The position numbers and the translations under genes were made by a program. A stretch of 39,144 bases of DNA, taken from IMG/VR virus record IMGVR_UViG_3300025728_000356, positions 1-39,144 of that record; one strand, 5' to 3'. The notes under the pieces are model-generated. The model was not told the DNA's origin, made no database searches, and saw nothing but the letters and a program-made list of their open reading frames with translations. The DNA is from a virus. Every line of letters starts with the position of its first letter. The stretch's first letter is position 1. Of this stretch, positions 13,157 to 21,070 are shown piece after piece.

Positions 13157-13792
13157 ATGCGAGGCCTTCTACTCATCGCGCTGCTTTCGATCAGCGCATG
13201 CCAGCCCGCATTCTCAGAACAGATTCCGCGCAGTGCAGACCAGTACCGGCGAATCCTTGTGCGATCCGCTCATGCCGCATGGGGTCTTGATGCTCCGATT
13301 GCGACGTTGGCTGCACAGGTGCATCAGGAAAGCCGCTGGAACACGCTGGCTCAATCACCCGTCGGTGCTCAGGGACTTGCCCAGTTCATGCCGGACACGT
13401 CCAGTTGGATCGCGCAGCTGTACCCAAAAGCGCTGGGCGCGAATCAACCCTTCAACCCAGGCTGGGCTATGCGGGCCCTGGTCACGTATGACAAATGGCT
13501 CGCAGACCGAATCCAGGCACGCAGCCCTTGCGATAAATGGGCGTTCACTCTGGCCGCTTACAACGGCGGCCTTGGTTGGGTGCAGAAAGATGCCCGGCTA
13601 GCCTCGGCTCAAGGCGCCGATAAGCTTGCCTGGTTCAACTCTGTCGAGCGGCACAACTCGGGCCGCTCGGCTGCCAACTTTCGTGAGAACCGAGCCTACC
13701 CTCGCCAGATCCTGCTGAAGTGGGAGCCGCTTTACATCGGCGCGGGTTGGGGCCTCGGGGTCTGCTCTGGGAGTACTCGCCATGATCCGTAG
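13157..13792 (+). CDS. Lytic transglycosylase (SLT fold) endolysin with export signal
   Basis: A 211-aa peptidoglycan-degrading enzyme. The SLT signature begins at V-H-Q-E-S-R-W-N, with catalytic Glu at about residue 58, followed by S-P-V-G-A-Q-G-L-A-Q-F-M-P and later A-Y-N-G-G-L-G-W, all hallmark blocks of lysozyme-like transglycosylases. The N-terminus is a hydrophobic export signal ending in I-S-A-C, which fits a lipobox, so the enzyme may be exported and even lipidated instead of depending on holin for release. It starts one base after the holin stop and overlaps the next small gene by 11 bases. Confidence 0.88.
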   Translation: MRGLLLIALLSISACQPAFSEQIPRSADQYRRILVRSAHAAWGLDAPIATLAAQVHQESRWNTLAQSPVGAQGLAQFMPDTSSWIAQLYPKALGANQPFNPGWAMRALVTYDKWLADRIQARSPCDKWAFTLAAYNGGLGWVQKDARLASAQGADKLAWFNSVERHNSGRSAANFRENRAYPRQILLKWEPLYIGAGWGLGVCSGSTRHDP

Positions 13793-13970
13793 CCGATTCG
13801 CCCTGACTTACGCCCTGGTTGCTGCGCTTGCGCTTCCTGCACATCGCGCGGCCACATCGATCAACTGGTACAGCCCCGCCGAGCTGTACTGCTCCAAGCT
13901 ACCCCGAGAGCGCACCTGCAAGGCCCTGAAACGGCTCCCTCGGAAGTTCAGGCGTTGGGGCCCCAGATGA
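13782..13970 (+). CDS. Small secreted or membrane-anchored protein in the lysis cassette
   Basis: A 62-aa protein with a hydrophobic N-terminus (Y-A-L-V-A-A-L-A-L-P-A) ending near a plausible signal-peptidase site, then a short basic tail with two cysteines (Y-C-S-K-L and R-T-C-K-A). Overlap with the genes on both sides (11 bases before, ATGA after) supports translation. It recalls small basic genes between endolysin and Rz in related phages. Function unknown. Confidence 0.6.
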   Translation: MIRSRFALTYALVAALALPAHRAATSINWYSPAELYCSKLPRERTCKALKRLPRKFRRWGPR

Positions 13971-14374
13971 GAACAACATTGCTCTGGGGGGCGTTCGTTG
14001 TGCTGCTGATCGGTGCCGTTGCTGCGTTTGTCATCGATGTGAAGAACAACGCATACAACAGCGGGTATGCGGCAGCAGAGAGCAAGTACAAGGACGACCA
14101 GATCGACCAACTGAATGCGTTGATTAGCTCGGCCAAGGACCTGGCGCAACAAGCGAACAAGGCGAGCCAGGAGCTCGGAAAGACAATCAGTGACCGCAAG
14201 CAAGCGGACGCCAAGACCACAAAGGAGATCCGTGATGCGCTTGCTGCAACGAGTAGTACTCGTGCTGGCTGTGTGTTTGACGCTGGTGTCATGCAGCAAC
14301 TCACGACCGCCCGCCAGCGCGCCGCTGAGGCCGCTGCCAGCGGAGTACGCGGCTCAATGCCCGAACCCCGTTGA
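13967..14374 (+). CDS. Rz: Rz-like inner-membrane spanin
   Basis: A 135-aa protein with an N-terminal membrane helix (about residues 5-25) and a long periplasmic coiled-coil region (D-Q-L-N-A-L-I-S-S-A-K-D-L-A-Q-Q-A-N-K-A-S-Q-E-L). This is the form of an i-spanin. It joins the Rz1 lipoprotein encoded inside it to fuse inner and outer membranes at the last step of lysis. The start is ATG 13967, which overlaps the preceding stop. Confidence 0.82.
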   Translation: MRTTLLWGAFVVLLIGAVAAFVIDVKNNAYNSGYAAAESKYKDDQIDQLNALISSAKDLAQQANKASQELGKTISDRKQADAKTTKEIRDALAATSSTRAGCVFDAGVMQQLTTARQRAAEAAASGVRGSMPEPR

Positions 14375-14495
14375 GCCAGTTGATAGCAGCGCAGATGCGG
14401 CTGCTATCGCGCTGAAAGAACTCTATGACCAGTACGGCCTCTGCGCCGGCCGGCATGTTGATTTAGTGAATTGGATTGAGGAAGGCCCGCAATGA
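14235..14495 (+). CDS. Rz1: Rz1-like outer-membrane spanin lipoprotein
   Basis: An 86-aa lipoprotein whose start lies inside Rz in another frame, with a 140-base overlap. Signal M-R-L-L-Q-R-V-V-L-V-L-A-V ends in lipobox L-V-S-C (Cys at residue 20), followed by a proline-rich segment (S-R-P-P-A-S-A-P-L-R-P-L-P) typical of o-spanins. AAAGGAG precedes ATG 14235. It extends well past the end of Rz, so this is the overlapping, not fully embedded, arrangement. Confidence 0.82.
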   Translation: MRLLQRVVLVLAVCLTLVSCSNSRPPASAPLRPLPAEYAAQCPNPVEPVDSSADAAAIALKELYDQYGLCAGRHVDLVNWIEEGPQ

Positions 14496-14653
14496 AATGG
14501 GTGAAGGTGATCTGTAGGGAGACCGGGCGAGTGGCAATCGTGCTGTCCATCACGCTGGTGCTGGGATGGACATTTGGCCTCGGCCTTACGTTGGCCTGGC
14601 GGGTCAATCAACCCAGTGTCGGCCTGGTTGTTGTTCAAGGGAGGCACGCGTGA
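14492..14653 (+). CDS. 53-aa single-span membrane protein
   Basis: A short gene with ATGA overlap to Rz1 and TGATG overlap to the next gene. The protein has a basic start (M-K-W-V-K-V-I-C-R-E), one long membrane helix (V-A-I-V-L-S-I-T-L-V-L-G-W-T-F-G) and a short tail. Such small membrane proteins often sit between Rz1 and the Mu gp25-like gene. Function unknown. Confidence 0.65.
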   Translation: MKWVKVICRETGRVAIVLSITLVLGWTFGLGLTLAWRVNQPSVGLVVVQGRHA

Positions 14654-14973
14654 TGGATTGGGACCTCATCACCAGGGGCGGACAGTTTCTGTTCACCGTG
14701 AGCATTGGTCTGTACTCGCTCGCGGCTTCACGTCGCAGCGCCTCGATCGCTGAAGCCGAAGCGTTAGCCGCACGTCTCAGCAAACAAGACACACGCATCC
14801 TGACGCTTGAGCAGCAGATGCTTCACCTGCCAGACGGGAAGCAATTGGCGGACCTGGCCGGTGACATGAAGGTGATCAAAGCTGAACTCGCCGGGGTGGC
14901 AAGAGAACTCGTCCCTTTAGTTCGGTCTGTTGACCGGATCAACGACTACCTGCTGAATTCGAGGCCGCAATGA
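14653..14973 (+). CDS. DUF2730 family protein (Mu gp25-like)
   Basis: A 106-aa protein with an N-terminal membrane helix (about residues 9-25, F-L-F-T-V-S-I-G-L-Y-S-L) and a coiled-coil (I-L-T-L-E-Q-Q-M-L-H-L-P), matching DUF2730 proteins of Mu-like phages. The short D-L-A-G-D-M-K-V-I-K-A-E-L segment is typical. Its role is unknown. It lies between lysis and packaging genes as Mu gp25 does. ATG 14653 overlaps the preceding stop by one base. Confidence 0.78.
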   Translation: MDWDLITRGGQFLFTVSIGLYSLAASRRSASIAEAEALAARLSKQDTRILTLEQQMLHLPDGKQLADLAGDMKVIKAELAGVARELVPLVRSVDRINDYLLNSRPQ

Positions 14974-15269
14974 GCAAGTACGCCGACTTTTTGAGCGAAG
15001 ATCGCCGCCTGGTGATTCTGCGCATCCTTGCTGAAATGCCTACCTATCGGGCGAACAGTTCCGTTCTGCACACAGTCCTCCAACAGTGGGGGCATGAACC
15101 CAGCCGCGACCAGGTCAAGACAGAGTTGCGCTGGCTTGAGGAACAGGCCCTGGTGAGAATCGATTCGATCGATGACGGCTCCGTATTGCTGGCGAAGCTG
15201 ACAGAGCGCGGGCAGGACGTTGCTGCAGGCCGGGCCAAGGTTGATGGCGTCAAGCGTCCAGGAGCATGA
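14970..15269 (+). CDS. Mu gp26-like winged-helix phage protein
   Basis: A 99-aa protein with a winged-helix pattern: R-R-L-V-I-L-R-I-L-A-E-M-P, then N-S-S-V-L-H-T-V-L, then R-D-Q-V-K-T-E-L-R-W-L-E-E-Q-A-L-V. A wing and L-T-E-R-G-Q-D-V-A follow. It matches the VpaChn25_0724/gp26 group found just before the small terminase gene in Mu-like phages. DNA binding is likely; its target is unknown. ATGA overlap with the preceding gene. Confidence 0.8.
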   Translation: MSKYADFLSEDRRLVILRILAEMPTYRANSSVLHTVLQQWGHEPSRDQVKTELRWLEEQALVRIDSIDDGSVLLAKLTERGQDVAAGRAKVDGVKRPGA

Positions 15270-15270
15270 A

Positions 15271-15819
15271 ATGGGGCGCAAATCGAGCATCGATAAACTG
15301 GACCCTGCAGTTCGTTCGCACATTGAACGCCGGCTGCGTGAAAACCGCCTGACCCTGGACGAGCTGATCGAGGATCTGCACGAGTCATTTCCGACCGAAC
15401 AGAAGCCGAGTCGATCAGCGATTGGCCGCTATCGCTCAAGCTTCGACGAGATGTCCAAGCGCCTGCGCGAGCAGCAGATGATGGCCAGCCTATTGGTCGA
15501 GGAACTGGGCGAGAACCCAGATGACAAGGCCGGCGCCCTGATGGTGCAGTCGATCACGACGCTGACTACACACGCAGCGTTGGGCGCACAGATCGATGAG
15601 GAAACCACAGTCGACGACGTGCGCAAGCTGGCCAGGGCGGCAAAAGATGTGCTTTCGGCCAGAAAAGTAAGCCGTGAAGAGCGCAAGGCCATCGAAAAAG
15701 AAGCCCGCGAGCTGCTGCTCCAGGAGCAGGAAGAACGCCTGCAGGAGATGCGTGGTTCGGATGGCATGAGCGAGCAGTTGGAAAACCGCATTCGCAACGT
15801 CCTGCTGGGTAAAGCGTGA
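15271..15819 (+). CDS. DUF3486 family protein, putative small terminase (Mu gp27-like)
   Basis: A 182-aa protein. The first 60 residues contain a DUF3486 pattern (M-G-R-K-S-S-I-D-K-L, then H-I-E-R-R-L-R-E-N, then T-L-D-E-L-I-E-D-L) resembling a helix-turn-helix that would recognise packaging DNA. A long charged helix near the C-terminus (E-A-R-E-L-L-L-Q-E-Q-E-E-R-L-Q-E-M) suggests an oligomerising coiled coil. Located immediately before the large terminase, it fits the small terminase role. GGAG precedes ATG 15271. Confidence 0.82.
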   Translation: MGRKSSIDKLDPAVRSHIERRLRENRLTLDELIEDLHESFPTEQKPSRSAIGRYRSSFDEMSKRLREQQMMASLLVEELGENPDDKAGALMVQSITTLTTHAALGAQIDEETTVDDVRKLARAAKDVLSARKVSREERKAIEKEARELLLQEQEERLQEMRGSDGMSEQLENRIRNVLLGKA

Positions 15820-17477
15820 TGGGCCAGGGAGCATCGAAGGGCCTCACAGCGACCAGCCAGCCGCGCAAGATCGATCTGGCCGTCGAAATGGAAATGCACG
15901 GTGTCGTCGTGCCACAAGACATGAGCGATGCCATTCCTGGTGGTGCAGCCGTCTTTCTGCCCTACCAGCAAAGGTGGTTCGAAGACTCCAGCCAGATCAT
16001 GATCGCCGAAAAATCGCGCCGAACCGGTCTCACCTGGGCTGAGGCCGGGCGCAACGTGATCAATGCCGCCAAACCGAAAAAACGCGGTGGCTGCAACACT
16101 TTCTATGTCGGTAGCAAGCAGGAAATGGCCCTGGAGTACATCGCCGCCTGTGCGCTGTTCGCGAAAGCGTTCAACGAATTGGCCCAGGCTGACGTGTATG
16201 AGCAGACTTTCTGGGACGACGGCAAGAAGGAGGAGATCCTGACCTACATGATCCGCTTCCCGAAAAGCAGATTCAAAATACAGGCTCTCAGCTCGCGGCC
16301 AAGCAACTTGCGTGGTCTTCAGGGGGATGTGGTCATCGATGAAGCGGGTTTCCACGAATCCCTTGAAGAACTGCTGAAGGCGGCATTGGCGCTGACGATG
16401 TGGGGCAACAAGGTGCGGTTGATCAGCACCCACAACGGCGTCGACAACCCATTCAACACCTACATCCAGGATGCCCGAGAAGGCCGGAAAGACTACAGCA
16501 TCCACCGCATCACCTTGGATGACGCCATCGCCGAGGGCCTTTACCAGCGGATCTGCTATGTCACTGGCCAAGAATGGTCTCTGCAGGCGCAACTGGAGTG
16601 GCGCGCCAAACTGTACAAGAACGCACCGAACATCGAGTCGGCCGACGAGGAGTACGGCTGCGTTCCGAAGAAAAGTGGCGGCAACTATCTCTCCCGAGTG
16701 TTGATAGAAGCAGCAATGGTTGCCGATCACTCGATCCGCATTTATCGCTTCGAGGCACCGGAGGGGTTCGAGGGCTGGAGCAACGAGCAGCGCGCGGCAG
16801 AGGTGAAAGCCTGGTGCCAGGAAAATCTGCAGCCAGAGCTGGCTCGACTGAGCGATCGTGACCGCCACACCTTCGGCGAAGACTTTGCACGTCGCGGTGA
16901 CCTTTCAGTGTTCACGCCGCTGGCCATATCGCCGACGTTGCGCAAGCGCGTGCCGTTCCAGGTCGAGCTGCGCAACATGACCTACGAAGCGCAGCGCGAC
17001 GTGATGTTTTTCATCTGCGATCGCCTGCCTCGCTTGTCCGGCCTTGCATTCGACGCAACCGGTAACGGCGGCTACCTAGCTGAACAGGCCGCTCTGCGCT
17101 ACGGAGCCGGCATCGTAGACCAGGTGCATCTGAATCTTGCGTGGTATGCCCTGTGGATGCCGAAGCTCAAGGGCGAGTTCGAGGCCTTCAGTCTGGAGCT
17201 GCCCCGCCACCAGACGACACTGGATGACCTCTTATCGATCAAAGTCGAGAAAGGCGTACCACTGATCGACAAGGGGCGGACGAAAGACCTGGAGTCGCAG
17301 AACAGCAAGGCCAAGCGACACGGCGACAGTGCCGTTTCACTCGCCATGGCTGTGCGGGCGAGCTACATGCAAGGCGGTGTTTTCGAGTTCACCGCCCTGG
17401 AACGCCACAGCCGCGGCTTCGACAACATCGCGAACAATGACTCAGATTTGACCCTGCCGGAGCCATCAGCATGGTAA
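15819..17477 (+). CDS. Large terminase subunit (Mu gp28-like)
   Basis: A 552-aa DNA-packaging motor. The ATPase half has an A-E-K-S-R-R-T-G-L-T-W segment near residue 65, the variant Walker A of Mu gp28-type terminases. Walker B D-V-V-I-D-E-A-G-F lies near residue 170, and S-T-H-N-G-V-D near 205 is the coupling motif. The nuclease half has L-A-F-D-A-T-G-N-G near residue 408, supplying a catalytic Asp. It cuts concatemer-free, host-flanked DNA and pumps it into the prohead. ATG 15819 shares one base with the preceding stop; GTG 15816 is possible. Length is typical. Confidence 0.9.
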   Translation: MGQGASKGLTATSQPRKIDLAVEMEMHGVVVPQDMSDAIPGGAAVFLPYQQRWFEDSSQIMIAEKSRRTGLTWAEAGRNVINAAKPKKRGGCNTFYVGSKQEMALEYIAACALFAKAFNELAQADVYEQTFWDDGKKEEILTYMIRFPKSRFKIQALSSRPSNLRGLQGDVVIDEAGFHESLEELLKAALALTMWGNKVRLISTHNGVDNPFNTYIQDAREGRKDYSIHRITLDDAIAEGLYQRICYVTGQEWSLQAQLEWRAKLYKNAPNIESADEEYGCVPKKSGGNYLSRVLIEAAMVADHSIRIYRFEAPEGFEGWSNEQRAAEVKAWCQENLQPELARLSDRDRHTFGEDFARRGDLSVFTPLAISPTLRKRVPFQVELRNMTYEAQRDVMFFICDRLPRLSGLAFDATGNGGYLAEQAALRYGAGIVDQVHLNLAWYALWMPKLKGEFEAFSLELPRHQTTLDDLLSIKVEKGVPLIDKGRTKDLESQNSKAKRHGDSAVSLAMAVRASYMQGGVFEFTALERHSRGFDNIANNDSDLTLPEPSAW

Positions 17478-19039
17478 GCCCCACACGCATTCTTGGCCCG
17501 GACGGGCAGCCCATCAGCACTGCCGAACTCAGTGAGCCACAAACCGCCAGGCTCACCAGCCTACACCATGAGTTCGCCGGACATCCTTCTCGCGGCCTCA
17601 CGCCGTCGCGCCTTGCCGCGATCATGGACGCTGCAGAGCAAGGCGACCTGGTTCGCCAGTACGAGCTCTATGAGGACATGGAAGAGAAAGATGGGCACAT
17701 CATGTCCGAGATGGGCAAGCGCCGCCGTGCTGTCCTCGGCCTTGAATGGAGCATCGTTCCACCAAAGAACCCGAGCGCGGTGGAGAAGAAAGCGGCTGAG
17801 GAGCTCTACGAGCTGCTGCAGGGGCTGGATGACTTCGAGGACATGCTCTTCGATGTGACCGACGCAATCGGCAAAGGATTTGCGAACCTGGAGATCGAGT
17901 GGCACCGGCTTGACGGTATGTGGATACCCAAGAGCATCACTCACAGACCTCAATCCTGGTTCGAGATCCAGCGCGGCTTCAGACAGGAGCTGCGGTTGCG
18001 GGGAACACCCGGCGGCACGCCGCTGCAGCCATTTGGCTGGATCACACACACGCACAAGGCCAAGAGCGGCTATCTGGAGCGCTCAGCGTTGTTCCGCGTG
18101 CTGGCCTGGCCATACCTCTTCAAGAACTACAGTGTCGGCGACCTGGCTGAGTTCTTGGAGATTTACGGGATTCCGATGCGGGTCGGTAAATATCCGACCG
18201 GCGCCACCGAAAAAGAAAAATTGACCCTGCTCCGAGCTCTGGCCGCACTGGGACACAACGCGGCGGGCATCATCCCGATCGGGATGGAGCTGGAGTTCCT
18301 CAATTCAGCCCAGGGCGATCCTGCAGCATTCCAATTGATGATCGACTGGTGTGAGAAAACGCAGTCGAAAGCCATCCTTGGCGGCACGCTCACCAGCCAG
18401 GCCGACGGCAAGACAAGCACCAACGCACTCGGCAACGTGCACAACGAAGTTCGTATGGATTTACGCGATTCGGATGCACTGCAGGTTGCAAAGACCCTCA
18501 GCCGAGACCTGGTCTACTCAATCGCGGTGTTGAACGGCCTGGCAGACAGCTGGGCTCGCTGCCCAAGGCTGAGATTCCAGACACAGGAACCAGAGGAACT
18601 GGCGGCCTATGCCTCAGCGTTACCAGCCTTGGTCGGGCTTGGCTTCAAGGTTCCCAGGACCTGGGCCCAGGAGAAATTGGCGATTCCGGAAGCAGTGGAA
18701 GGTGAGGATGTACTTGCACTAGGCGTTGCTGCTCCAGCTGCTGCACCAGGTCCTGGTGCTGTACCAGCCAAGGCAGTTGCCACGGCTCAGGTAAAAGCCG
18801 CTGTCACCGCCGCTGATCAACTGGACGACACTCTGCAGCTCAGCACTGGCCCATGGCTTGAACGAATCCGCAATCTGGTCGAGCGTTCGGAATCGCTTGA
18901 AGAGATCCGCGACGGCCTGGCTGAGCTTCTGCCTGACCTGAGCCTTGAGCAGTACGCCGAGGCGATGGCACAAGCACTCGCTTCTGCTGCCCTGCAGGGC
19001 AGATACGACGTGTTGCAGGAGGCCGCCCGTGGCCGTTAG
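17471..19039 (+). CDS. Portal protein (DUF935, Mu gp29-like)
   Basis: A 522-aa portal. It matches DUF935: the N-terminal I-L-G-P-D-G-Q-P-I, then G-L-T-P-S-R-L-A-A-I, the E-M-G-K-R-R-R-A-V-L-G-L-E-W core, and G-I-P-M-R-V-G-K-Y near residue 235. Twelve copies form the ring through which DNA enters the head. The C-terminus carries an alanine/proline-rich linker (about 415-440). It overlaps the terminase gene by seven bases and the MuF gene by eleven, which couples the three. Confidence 0.9.
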   Translation: MVSPTRILGPDGQPISTAELSEPQTARLTSLHHEFAGHPSRGLTPSRLAAIMDAAEQGDLVRQYELYEDMEEKDGHIMSEMGKRRRAVLGLEWSIVPPKNPSAVEKKAAEELYELLQGLDDFEDMLFDVTDAIGKGFANLEIEWHRLDGMWIPKSITHRPQSWFEIQRGFRQELRLRGTPGGTPLQPFGWITHTHKAKSGYLERSALFRVLAWPYLFKNYSVGDLAEFLEIYGIPMRVGKYPTGATEKEKLTLLRALAALGHNAAGIIPIGMELEFLNSAQGDPAAFQLMIDWCEKTQSKAILGGTLTSQADGKTSTNALGNVHNEVRMDLRDSDALQVAKTLSRDLVYSIAVLNGLADSWARCPRLRFQTQEPEELAAYASALPALVGLGFKVPRTWAQEKLAIPEAVEGEDVLALGVAAPAAAPGPGAVPAKAVATAQVKAAVTAADQLDDTLQLSTGPWLERIRNLVERSESLEEIRDGLAELLPDLSLEQYAEAMAQALASAALQGRYDVLQEAARGR

Positions 19040-20273
19040 CGCGACCTCGCTACCGTTCAGGGAGCAGAATGAGTTCTTCCGGCGCAAGCTGAATCTGTCC
19101 ACGAATGGCTGGACCGATGTCTACAACCGCGAGCATGACTTCGCCTTCGTTGTCGCTGGGGCGAATCGTGATGACCTGGTCGCGGACTTTCGTACTGCAG
19201 TGGAAAAAGCCATTGCTGACGGCGCAACGCTGGAGTCATTCCGAAAGGACTTCGATCGGATCGTTGCGAAGTACGGCTGGAGCTACAACGGCGGCCGGAA
19301 CTGGCGTAGCCGGGTGATCTACGAAACGAACATGCGTAGCAGCTACATGGCCGGCCGTTACGAACAGTTGATGGCTGTTCGTGAGGAGCGGCCATACTGG
19401 CAGTACTTACACAGTGACGCCGTTGAACATCCCCGACCACTGCATGAGTCTTGGAATGGCTTGATACTGCGGTGGGACGATCCCTGGTGGGAGACTCACT
19501 TTCCAATCAATGCCTGGGGCTGCCAGTGTAGTGTCCGCGCGTTGAGTGATGCGGATCTGGCACGCATGGGCAAGTCTGGGCCTGACCAGGCACCACCGAT
19601 CGTGATGGAGACTCGTACGATCGGCCAGCGCAGTCCTGATGGCCCGCGTGTCGTTGAGGTGCCAGCTGGCATTGATCCAGGGTTTGAGTACACCCCAGGA
19701 CGATCACGGCTTGAGAGCCAAGTGCCGCTTCCGCGACCAACCGAAATCAATGTCCCAACCAGTGCTCCAGGTCTTCCCAACAGAGCTGTCAGTGATCCGC
19801 TGCCGGCGCCGAGGTCGGTGCCTGCTACTCGTGTTCTACCGGAAACGCTGAGTGAGTCTCAGATCACGGATCGCTTCCTGCGAGAGTTCAGCGCGGCGCC
19901 AGAAGCACCGGCTGTTGTTCGAGATGTGATCGGTGAGCGCCTGGTCGTTGGAAAGGAGTTATTCGTCGATAGCAGGACTGGAGCCCTCAATGCAAACAAG
20001 CAAGGTCTGGGGAAATGGCTGCTCATGATCGCGGATGCGCTCAAGCGGCCAGACGAGATCTGGACTCGCATTGACTGGGTTGAGGCGTTGAAGAAGGCTG
20101 TTGCCCGTCGACGCTACCTTGCCCGATTCAAGGTCGACGGTGATGTATCGCCGACTCTCATCGTTGTGGAGGTCGGTACGGACGGCTGGGCCAGCTCGGT
20201 GACACCAGACAATGGAGCCGCCGCTGATGGTGTCCGGCAAGGTATCAGGCTCTACCAGAGACAAGACAAGTAA
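19029..20273 (+). CDS. MuF-type minor head protein with C-terminal PBECR-like nuclease domain
   Basis: A 414-aa protein starting at GTG 19029, chosen because AGGAGG lies six bases upstream; the next ATG upstream would add 28 antisense-like residues. Residues about 90-185 are the MuF head-morphogenesis domain (R-V-I-Y-E-T-N-M-R-S-S-Y, then H-P-R-P-L-H-E-S-W-N-G, then N-A-W-G-C-Q-C-S-V-R). A proline-rich linker follows. Residues about 275-410 resemble a PBECR2-type (phage Barnase/EndoU/Colicin/RelE-like) nuclease: F-V-D-S-R-T-G-A-L, D-E-I-W-T-R-I-D-W, R-R-R-Y-L-A-R-F, I-R-L-Y-Q-R. Such fusions are thought to carry an effector into the host with the DNA; the catalytic residues here are not established. 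Confidence 0.85.
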   Translation: MAVSATSLPFREQNEFFRRKLNLSTNGWTDVYNREHDFAFVVAGANRDDLVADFRTAVEKAIADGATLESFRKDFDRIVAKYGWSYNGGRNWRSRVIYETNMRSSYMAGRYEQLMAVREERPYWQYLHSDAVEHPRPLHESWNGLILRWDDPWWETHFPINAWGCQCSVRALSDADLARMGKSGPDQAPPIVMETRTIGQRSPDGPRVVEVPAGIDPGFEYTPGRSRLESQVPLPRPTEINVPTSAPGLPNRAVSDPLPAPRSVPATRVLPETLSESQITDRFLREFSAAPEAPAVVRDVIGERLVVGKELFVDSRTGALNANKQGLGKWLLMIADALKRPDEIWTRIDWVEALKKAVARRRYLARFKVDGDVSPTLIVVEVGTDGWASSVTPDNGAAADGVRQGIRLYQRQDK

Positions 20274-20842
20274 TGGCTGGGGCTACTCTCGAATTCGATA
20301 GCCATCACGTCCTCGCGGCGATCAACACTGCCGCAGAGGCTCTGGGCAACCCTGACCCGATGTTGCGTGACATCGGTGAGTATCTGCTGATCGCTCATGA
20401 CGCACGCTTCTCAAGTCAAACGGCGCCGGACGGAACGCCGTGGCAGGCTCTATCACCGCGCTACCTGCGCCGCAAACGCAAGAACCAGGACAAGATCCTG
20501 GTGCTCGATGGGTATCTGAAAAACACCCTGCGATACCAGGTGGGTGATGATGACGTGGTGTTCGGCAGCAATCGTCCCTATGCAGCCATCCAGCACTTCG
20601 GTGGAGAGATCGATGTTGCTGCACGTAGCCAGCAGCTGTATTTCCGCCACGCTGCCGGCCAGGTCGATAACCGATTCGTGCGCAAGCGTGGCAGCAATTT
20701 TGCGCAGTGGGCGACCATGGGGGCCTACAAGATCCGAATACCGTCGAGGCCGTGGCTCGGTACGAGTGATGCTGACGACTCAGAGATCCAGATGATCGCA
20801 ATGAAGTACTTCACACGAGCCTTCTATGGCTCAAATTCGTAA
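20273..20842 (+). CDS. Phage virion morphogenesis protein (Mu gpG-like)
   Basis: A 189-aa protein of the virion morphogenesis (tail completion) family. Recognised parts are D-I-G-E-Y-L-L-I-A-H-D-A-R-F near residue 35, D-G-T-P-W-Q-A-L-S-P-R-Y near 53, the segment I-Q-H-F-G-G near residue 106, and the C-terminal I-P-S-R-P-W-L-G. The last is the family signature. It acts when head and tail are joined. Its ATG overlaps the MuF stop codon by one base. Confidence 0.88.
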   Translation: MAGATLEFDSHHVLAAINTAAEALGNPDPMLRDIGEYLLIAHDARFSSQTAPDGTPWQALSPRYLRRKRKNQDKILVLDGYLKNTLRYQVGDDDVVFGSNRPYAAIQHFGGEIDVAARSQQLYFRHAAGQVDNRFVRKRGSNFAQWATMGAYKIRIPSRPWLGTSDADDSEIQMIAMKYFTRAFYGSNS

Positions 20843-21070
20843 AGCGCCTAGCGTGCGATTCTGCGCTGGTTAGCAGTTAACCGGCGCGCTCTGTATGCCG
20901 ATCAGGTGCCCCTATGCTCAAACGAGCTGAAATCGCGTTTATAAACCCTCCATAACCTGTACGTCGTCGCTGCTCTGCCAGAAAGGCCGTGAACAGGGAA
21001 AAATTACCTCCATTCTTATTTTTGCCGCGTCCAAAAGACTGCAGCTCATCTGCGGCCCGACCATGGGCCC
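20843..21070 (+). promoter_or_regulatory. Gap between gpG and protease: hairpin and late-control motif
   Basis: No convincing gene on either strand in these 228 bp; the only frames are tiny or run antisense into the protease. A strong hairpin with a 10-bp stem (one T-G wobble) lies at 20863-20887 (GCGCTGGTTA / TAACCGGCGC, loop GCAGT), without a T-run; it may end or slow the upstream transcript. At 21019-21036 is TTTTTGCC-GCGT-CCAAAA, copy 3 of the dyad, 35 bases before the protease start. In relatives of D3112/JBD30 type this locus holds anti-CRISPR genes; here it is empty. Confidence 0.6.

Noticed and set aside
15429-16868. A 479-aa minus-strand frame
   Set aside because: Lies wholly opposite the small and large terminase genes, which have clear motifs; it is a high-GC shadow.
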